Source: Gordionus sp. m RMFG-2023
Lineage: Eukaryota > Nematomorpha > Gordioida > Chordodea > Parachordodidae
Direction: 5' to 3'
DNA length: 64,000 nt
NCBI RefSeq assembly: GCF_954871325.1
Contig: NC_088775.1
Span: 4,141,475-4,205,474, forward strand
A program made the translations under genes and the position numbers. Position 1 is the stretch's first letter, and each line of letters opens with the position of its first letter. Shown piece by piece: positions 56,841 through 64,000 of this stretch. The notes under the pieces were generated by a model that was given only the letters and a program-made list of their open reading frames with translations, had not been told where the DNA came from and searched no databases.

Positions 56841-57470
56841 AATTATTAACATTAATACCTATACTTAAGTCTCTCTTAGATAATTGTTATTAAAATTTTT
56901 TTATAGAAGATGGTTGATTGTCAAATTAAAATCATTTTGGATATATATTTTTTAGGGGTGTACCGATACCACTTTTTGGAGGCCGATCCGATATTAAATT
57001 GATATCGGTCGATTACCGATCCTATATCATATCTAATTTTGTATTCTGTAAAGATACCATTTTATTTTTTAATATACTTTTTATTAGTATAACATCTATA
57101 ATTTAACTATACCATAACTTATGTCATTTAAATATATTATTGTTGTAATATGTGTTTTAATATAATCAACTTTTAAACAAAATCAAGAAAAACGAAGTAA
57201 TATTCAAATCTACTTTTAAACAGAAAAAAAACAAATTAATTTGAGTTCAGACGATGTAAATGAATATTATAGAAAAGGATATATAATCGAGGATATTTTT
57301 ATTTGTTATGAAATATGATTTTTTGTACATAAATTTTATCTTTTACTTTTAAGTTTTCTTTAATTTATTTTTTAATTTTTCTCTTATAATTTTTATTTTT
57401 ATTTGATAATTATTATTTATAGTTTATGATTATGAATAAAATTTTAAAATCTTAAAATATGTTCTCAACT

Positions 57471-57620
57471 ACAACTTCTCAACCAACTATAACTTCTCAA
57501 CCAACTATAACTTCTCAACCAACTATAACTTCTCAACCAACTATAACTTCTCAACCAACTATAACTTCTCAACCAACTATAACTTCTCAACCAACTATAA
57601 CTTCTCAACCAACAACAATG
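57471..57620 (+). repeat. 18-bp minisatellite, about 8 copies
   Basis: Near-perfect copies of ACTTCTCAACCAACTATA. Read in frame from 57459 it encodes repeated T-S-Q-P-T-I, followed by MVRRQINQVLQFSLINFEKK and a stop at 57681-57683. The opposite arm of the inner element has only one copy, so the array expanded after the arms formed. Confidence 0.9.
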
Positions 57621-57697
57621 GTCCGAAGACAAATCAACCAGGTTCTCCAATTCAGTCTAATTAACTTTGAAAAGAAATTCTAAATAAAGGGGGAAGT

Positions 57698-58299
57698 GAT
57701 ATATGAAATGACTAACGACACTAAGACAAAGGATGAAGGCAAAGAAACAATGGTATCAATATCAATGGTCGTAATTCGAAAAAGAATAGAATTAGTCGTT
57801 TCAAACGACTAATTCTATTCTCGTTTGGTTAAAAGGAATTCGTCTCAAGTGATCGTTATACGTACAAGTGATCGTTTTAGCTAAAAGAAATTCGTTATAA
57901 TTTTTATTAAAGATACACGTTTAACTGTTATTTAAGTTGATAATATTTAGCAAAATATTAGGTTGTTGATTAACCAAAATCTTCAAGAAGAGAAACGGCT
58001 TACGTCATTAGAAAATTCATGCCGCAATAAAGCTTGTGTAGATATCGGATTTTTATTTTGGAATCAAAAGATACAAGAAATCATTATCGTATAAGAGATC
58101 GTAAGATAAAGTCGATATCTTGACAAGCGACTAGGTAGAACAAGGGGTCAAGACCAGTAAGCAATCGTTAATCGTTGACAAATTATCGCCAATTGCTTTT
58201 CAAAACTTTAGTATAGGATATAAAATCGATGATCTTAGAAACAAGAATTCGTGAAACAATCGTTAGTCGCAGAAAGTGGGGTCTAATCTAAGTAAAAGG
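57698..58299 (+). other. possible solo-LTR-like core of the inner element
   Basis: A purine run AAATAAAGGGGGAAG directly before TGATATATGAAATGAC looks like a polypurine tract plus LTR start, following an open frame that ends just upstream. No second LTR, CA end or duplication could be fixed, so the call is tentative. It contains the 39-bp palindrome at 57783-57821. If it is an LTR element fragment it is a broken fossil. Confidence 0.25.
57783..57821. other. perfect 39-bp palindrome
   Basis: AGAATAGAATTAGTCGTTT, one C, then its exact complement AAACGACTAATTCTATTCT: 19-bp arms with a 1-base centre. Confidence 0.95.
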
Positions 58300-60412
58300 G
58301 ATTGTTGTGGTTGAGAAGTTGTAGTTGAGAAAATATTTTAAGATTTTAAAATTTTATTCTTAATCATAAACTATAAATACTAATTATCAAATAAAAGTAA
58401 AATTATAAGAAAAAAATTAAAAAATAAAATAAAATAATATAAGAAAAATTAAAATTAAAAGATTAAAAATTATGTTCGAAAAATCATAATTTCGTTGTTT
58501 TGTTTTTCTTTTTAAAAGTAGATTTGAATATTATTTCGTTTTTCTTGATTTTGTTTAAAAGTAGATTTGAATATTAAAACACATATTACAACAATTATAA
58601 TGATCAGTTATAGTTTATATATTCAATTCAATTGCAATTCTAAATGTATATAAAATATTTTTATTGTTAAATCACTTTTATATAATAAGTAATAACATTA
58701 ATCTATATACATAATAAGTAATTTATATTATGAAATTTGAGATAAATATTTAAAATAATATTTAACAATCGAAGATTTTTTTTAGAAATACCAATATTTC
58801 CAATAGAGGTCAGCTTGCGGCGATAGTAACTATCAATATCACCAGATTTACTAAAAAAGATTCTGAAGAGATTATCGCACACTTTTATAAACAGAATGCG
58901 CAAAAAAAACAATATGGCATAATGTTTATTAATTAATTATTATTATTAAAAATATATACATAAAAATAGATTTCGATTTTATTTATAAAAATAAATGAGT
59001 TTAGATATAACTCTTTTTTTTAATTTTATAACATTTTATTTTTGTTAAAGAAGCCATTTTATATCGGATCAAATTTTATAATATTGGCCGATAACCGATA
59101 TTTTAAAATGGGCGAAATATTGGCCCGATCTTATAAAAAATATCGGCACATCCTTAATATATTTTATATATAATTATTTTAGCAAGATCTTATTAAAGGA
59201 AATATTTACGCTACAAATGATATATAACATTAGATAATTTTAAAAGGCTCTTAATAAAATAATTATAATAAGGTAGAAAACTTTATTAGTTACTTTTATT
59301 TATTTATGATATGAGTAAAATTACATTACAGTATTTATTTACAAAATTTAATCAATTTAAAATGCATTAAAGAAAATTGTTATGTATTTAATAATTAAAT
59401 AATATAATGTTGTACATTATTTTCATATTTTTTATATATAATTAATGATTTTGCAAGAAATATTTAGAAAAAATTTGAAAAGAAATTTAAATGATATTTA
59501 TATATATGATATTACGAAAGCAAGAATTAATAAGTAATATTAGAAAATAAAACTAATTTAAAAAACATATAAGTATCACAAACAAGTAATGATAAATACT
59601 TATTAAAGATAATGAATAAAATAAAACTAGTATATTTTTTTTAGAGATGCCAATTAGCCATATACTCCGAATATAAGCTATATTTAAAACAACACAGAGA
59701 AAACCTGCAAATTCTAATAAATCCTTTGATTTAATTTTTTTTCTTCTTATTTGCAAATTTTCAACTCCCATTAAATATATTACTCTCCCTTCCCTGTTTT
59801 AGCTATTAATGGGCAAAAACTAATATTAAAATCCCTGGTTATTATAATTAATTCATCAATAAATATGTATTAATTATTGCAATTATTCATTCTTATATGT
59901 TTATGCTATGTTCTTCACAAATAAATAATAAAAACTGTATTTTATAAACTATTCTAATTTAATTGGTAATGATAATTTAAAAGTATCTTGTATTTAAGAT
60001 ACTCTAATTTAGTAAAAGATACAAGTATCTTTTTACAAGTATCTTTTATCTTGTATCTTTTTGATATTTTGAAAAAGATACTAATATCTGTAACTAAGAT
60101 TCATTTTTTTATAAAGAATCTGAATCTGTATCTAGATTCTTTTTCCGAAGGACCTGCCCAACTCTGACCAATACCTATATAAACCAATCCAATTACCTAA
60201 ATATATTGGTTTTGATATATTGTTTAAATACAATTTTAACCAATAACAATACCAATATTAAAAATAACATAATTATTAGGGTTTATCGTGGATAATTATA
60301 TCGTGGTATTTTTTTTAATTTCATTGCAAAAACTGATTACATCTGTTATTTCTTCCAAATACTACTGTGATATCAATATTGCTTTTATTTATAATTATAG
60401 TTTATTTTTATT

Positions 60413-62243
60413 ATGGAAGTAAATTTTTTACATGATATCTATCGATTTTATCTATTCATTTAGGATATTATAATAAATGAAGACCAAATAGAGTTAATAA
60501 ATATAGATGCTGTTGGTACTAATAATAATAGCGATAATGAACAAGAAGAATCATCAATATCTAATAAAAGACGAAATTCAGCAAAAATCTGGGAATTTTT
60601 TACTACTTGTGATAATAAAAAAAAGGCAATTTGTAATAAATGTAAAAAAAAAATATCACTTCCCAATTTTGGAACTTCAGGATTATGGACACATCTTAAA
60701 TCCATCCACACAACATTATATAAGAAATGTGAGCAAATAAATATTGTCAGTAAAAAAATTAAGACAATAAGATCATTTTTACTTAATAATATAAATAATA
60801 AAGCTAATTTAAATAATTTAATTAAAAACTTTTTCATTCAAAATAACTTAGCTTTTCCAATAGTTGAGGATATCACTTATAAAAATTTAATAGCATATTG
60901 TAAAATTAGTTTCTAGAAAAACACTAAAAATAGAAATTATGAAAAAAATCTGTACTTTCTAACATTACATCTAAATTTTCCTTAACAATGGACATAAGGT
61001 CCTCTCTAAATAAAATACCCTTTATGGGCATAACAATTCATTATATTGATAATGATTTCAAATTAAATAATCATTTATTAGATTTTATTCCTTTTAAATC
61101 AGCACATAATTCTATTAATATTTATAATATTTTAAATTCTGTATTAAAAGTAAAATTTGAAATTTTTTGCATTACATTAGACAATGCAAGTAATAATTCA
61201 GCATTTCTAAAAATTTTTAAACAAAACGATAATTTTGATAATGTGTGTAAATGCTTTTGCCATATTATACATTTGGCTGTCATGGCTGCATTGGAACCCT
61301 TAAATACAACTTTAAAAAAATTAAGAAATTTTTAAACTTTCTATATTTAAATTTAATAAACTTGAAAAAATATATCTTGAAAAAAATCCACACTTAAAAT
61401 TTCCTCACCCAATTTTGGATATACCAACACGTTGGAATTGAACATACCAAATGCTTGAAAGAGGCAATATTGCTCAAACCCTATTTGACAACATATACCA
61501 ATCATTTACAAAATACCAATCAAGAAAATTATATTAGTGCCTTAGCCTGGAATAATATAGAAATATACCGAGAATTTCTGGAACCATTTAATTTTGCCAC
61601 AGAGATGGCCTCATGTGCTAATACTTCATCAATTTCAACAATTATTCCTTTATATTCCAGTATTTTTGAGCATGTGGAGAGTTATAATAATAATCCTAAT
61701 GCTATTTTAAAGACAGCTTCTTTAGCTGCCTTAACAAAACATAATAAATACTATAATTTTAATAAACACCTCTATTATTTCAACAATGATTGACCCAAGA
61801 TTTAAACTATCAAGTCATTTATTAAAGCATAATAATATGGAAACTCTTATTGGATATCTTACTAATGAATACAATATTTATAAAATAAATAATAACAATT
61901 CAGCGGAACTTACAAAAGAGCACAAAATAACAAAAAATTGTCCTTTTATGACAAAATTTATCAGGTGAAACATCATAATAATAACAACTTAGAAATAAGT
62001 AAATACGTAGATATAGCCACAATTTCTAATGATACAAATCCATTAGATTGGTGGAAATTAAATAAAAATAGATATCCAGTATTATCAAAATTTGCCAGAG
62101 ATTATCTAGCAATTCTGGCCACCGCATCTAGCTCTGAGTGGGCTTTTTCAGAAGGACGGTATGTAATAATAGACCAACGTTGTTCACTAGATGAGCATAC
62201 TATACAAGCTTGCCTGTGCCTAAAAAGTTGGATGCGTTCTTAA
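60413..62243 (+). pseudogene. transposase of the outer hAT (BED finger, RNase H fold, dimerisation domain)
   Basis: ATG GAA at 60413-60418 is followed by a candidate 45-nt intron (GTAAAT...TTTAG, 60419-60463). The reading then continues in frame to 60916 with a BED finger (WEFFTTC, CNKCKKKISL, THLKSIH). Next pieces: MDIRSSLNKIPFMGITIHYI and TLDNASNNSAFLK (catalytic Asp region, 60988-61335), CFCHIIHLAV, DIPTRWN with TGA where Ser is expected (61438-61440), ALAWNNIEIYREFLEPF, MIDPRFKLSSHLLKH (61786) and the C-terminal DWWKLNKNRYPVLSKFA and SSSEWAFSEG (62060-62155). Frame changes near 60916, 61335, 61790 and 61950 make it inactive. Domain order and length are otherwise those of a full transposase. 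Confidence 0.85.
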
Positions 62244-62777
62244 ATACATATAATTATTTCCTCTTATATTAAAATTATATTATTCTTTTGCATTATATTT
62301 TGTATAAATAGACAGTTATGTTACATTTTTATTTACTTATTTTGCTATGTTCTTTGTGATAAATAATGGTTCAAAATCAATACGTTTATTATTGTTGATA
62401 CAAAAAATGCATGATTAAATCAAAATTTTTTATATTCACATCACCTAATAAATTCCTAGTTTAAAAAGAGAATTTAAATTCAGTAAAATTTTGAGAGTTG
62501 GTTCTTAGCCCTGATTTTATGGTATAATGATTTTTTTTTCCCATGTTTATTTAAAATTAGAAATTAAGGGTTTTATAATCACTATTTCTATTCTTTTAAT
62601 TAGTAATTTGAATTAAAACCAATACAAATATAAACCAATAGTTACCAATATAAACCAATAGCAATACCAATAGAAGAAATAGAAAATATTGTTTAAACCA
62701 ATACCAATATTTTAGACCCAATACAATATTTTGTTAATATTGGATTTTTACTATTGATTCCCAGCCCTACCTATATG

Positions 62778-64000
62778 TAAAAATAGATCATTATGAACAT
62801 GTTAACGATAATAAAATATTATGTAGGCAGCATCTATATGACAGAAAATTTATTTAAAAACTCCCGCTGAAATGCCTACCCACCTCCCCCCCTTAAAAAA
62901 AAGGAATTTCACGCCATTCGGCCGCATTATTTACCTACCCATTTTGCTCTATCAACCCCATGATATAAATAAAAAAAATCTAAAAATGAGCCACCATTTA
63001 TAATAACTGAACAATTTTAACTAAACTCTTGCCTCATATATTTAGACTAGGAATAACAAATAATCTAGTGGTAATCATTAATTAATTAATTGGTGATAAT
63101 AATTAGTTGGAGATAATCATTATTTGGTGATAATCAATTTGTTGTGATTAACCGAAATTCTAAATATTAGCCTTATTAATGACTTATTGATGAATGTACA
63201 AGAAATAAATATTTATTTATAAATTAGAATATTTTAATTAGTTATTTTCTTTAATCTACAAATAGTGTTTATTTTATATTTACCTCCCACCCTTTTTTAG
63301 ATGCCTACCCCATTACTCCTTCAAGAATTGAAAGCAAATCGCTCTTAAATCTGTAGAAATTGTAGGCAGGTAGATATTTACAGATGTCGCTCAGAGATTC
63401 CATTTTATTTGAAAATATACTTTTAATACATATAAAACTAATAAGATTAAAAATAGAGTAATTTATAATTTCTTTAGAAAGCATCATACATTCCGGTTTA
63501 ATGGATATTGAAAAGAGGGTAATATACTTTAATAAATTTTAATAAAATTATATCTTATTTTAAAAATTCTTTCCGATATGTACTTAATTCAAAAAGAAAT
63601 TGACCTAAAACATTGTTGCACGATTTGACCAAAATTAACTAATTATATTTTGTTAAAAATTCAAATTAAATGAATATGATATTCCGACAATATATATATA
63701 TATGAAGATATTCTTAATGAAAATTTTTAAAAATTCCCTAACTGTATGGATACTTGTATGTTATGTTATATATATTAATGGACCATCACATATGGAATAT
63801 ATTCTAGATCCATGATCCAAAATTGCTAAAAAGAATTATCCTACGAATGAAATCGTTTTATAGATAAATACATCCCAAAGAAAACGGATAAATGAATTTA
63901 TGAAAATTTTTTTAATTCATATTTATATATTTTTTAAATAGTCTAGATATTGGTAGTAATAAATTTATTAAATTATTTTTAAAATATTATAAGAATTATT
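62778..64000. other. gene-poor AT-rich stretch
   Basis: Contains a run of related TTGGTGATAATCATTA-like units (63068-63150) and several ATGCCTACCC patches (62870, 62933, 63301). One minus-strand frame at 63403-63305 (MESLSDICKYLPAYNFYRF, ending before GTAGGC) has coding-like composition and a possible splice donor, but no family was recognised and no second exon was found. Confidence 0.35.

Larger units (their letters stand above)
56953..59156. mobile_element. inner foldback element with TAGGGGTGTACCGATA ends
   Basis: 2204 bp. The left end TAGGGGTGTACCGATA pairs with the complement of TAAGGATGTGCCGATA; flanks ATATTTTT and ATATATTT are close to an 8-bp duplication. Long inverted arms (about 57160-57620 and 58300-58600) share, in opposite orientation, GTTGTAATATGTGTTTTAAT, ACAAAATCAAGAAAAACGAA, TTATAGTTTATGATTA and CTCAACTACAACTTCTCAAC. 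The right arm holds about 300 extra bases. The TIR type suggests hAT. No transposase found. Confidence 0.7.
56203..60166 (+). mobile_element. middle hAT transposon, inserted in the outer one
   Basis: 3964 bp (about 1.75 kb without the inner element). Perfect 13-bp ends CAGAGTTGGGCAG and CTGCCCAACTCTG, with a perfect 8-bp duplication ACCAATAC at 56195-56202 and 60167-60174. Both ends are rich in AAGATACAAGTATC-type motifs. The only coding trace is a BED-finger start at 56619; the rest of the transposase is gone, so it could move only in trans. Confidence 0.9.
56155..62769 (+). mobile_element. outer hAT transposon of a three-element nest
   Basis: 6615 bp as it stands, about 2.6 kb without its insertions. 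Termini are TAGGGGTGGGACC and the complement of TAGGGCTGGGAATC; the 8-bp target-site duplication is CCTATATG at 56147-56154 and 62770-62777. Subterminal regions at both ends repeat ACCAATA/TATTGGT many times. It carries its own plus-strand transposase (60413-62243). Confidence 0.9.

Noticed and set aside
57465-57650. Minus-strand W-L-R-S-Y-S repeat frame
   Set aside because: Shadow of the 18-bp minisatellite.
58703-58912. 69-codon minus-strand frame in the inner foldback, and 59553-59771 in the middle hAT
   Set aside because: They share only a short IGISKKN-like patch and low-complexity sequence; no transposase motif is convincing.
63305-63487. Minus-strand frame with MESLSDICKYLP and a possible GTAGGC donor
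   Set aside because: Single exon candidate without homologue or second exon.

Overview
The window looks like about 64 kb of a very AT-rich, repeat-dominated animal genome, probably an invertebrate and plausibly an arthropod. The evidence is one spliced host gene on the minus strand (5078-6028) whose product is a secreted, ten-cysteine von Willebrand factor type C protein. It ends in the PYPDCCPRPC block typical of arthropod single-domain VWC (SVWC) proteins. The transposon fauna is also animal-like: an AP-endonuclease LINE, a Mag-like Ty3/Gypsy element, BED-finger hAT transposons and a FLYWCH-type MULE. A short TTAGGG-type interstitial telomere tract (9883-9924) fits most animals but not the usual insect TTAGG or nematode TTAGGC repeat, so the taxon stays open. 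No rRNA, intact tRNA, CRISPR or bacterial-type operon is visible.

Layout. 1-7.6 kb: a retroposed tRNA-like copy, then two paralogous segments (1320-3060 and 5820-7610), each with an SVWC-type signal-peptide exon; only the second has the cysteine-rich exons. Between them lie small foldback elements and a LINE C-terminal relic. 7.6-16.3 kb: mostly gene-poor DNA with a MULE relic, a second LINE C-terminal relic, GGAAAATAATTCCCC-type minisatellites and the telomeric insertion. 16.3-46.3 kb: a large array of a roughly 1.8-3.4 kb AT-rich macrorepeat ('family A'), opened by insertions: a nearly intact hAT (21281-24075), a young Ty3/Gypsy element (25346-30870), LINE pieces (32635-33486; 37232-38230) and a MITE copied along with its host repeat (36021-36482; 41496-41951). 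46.3-55.7 kb: more diverged family A copies, a GC-rich hAT MITE (47561-47965), a foldback element and a tRNA-like retroposon. 56.1-62.8 kb: a nest of three hAT-type elements, one inside the other, with target-site duplications that give the order of insertion. 62.8-64 kb: gene-poor DNA.

How it fits together. Almost nothing here is cooperating host machinery; the window is a record of transposition, tandem exchange and repair. Two things may be functional. The first is the SVWC gene and its neighbouring paralogue. The second is the pair of short GC-rich motifs kept in nearly all family A copies, which share the core AG(A/G)TGGCG, fit most of the CTCF consensus, and sit in convergent orientation about 1 kb apart.
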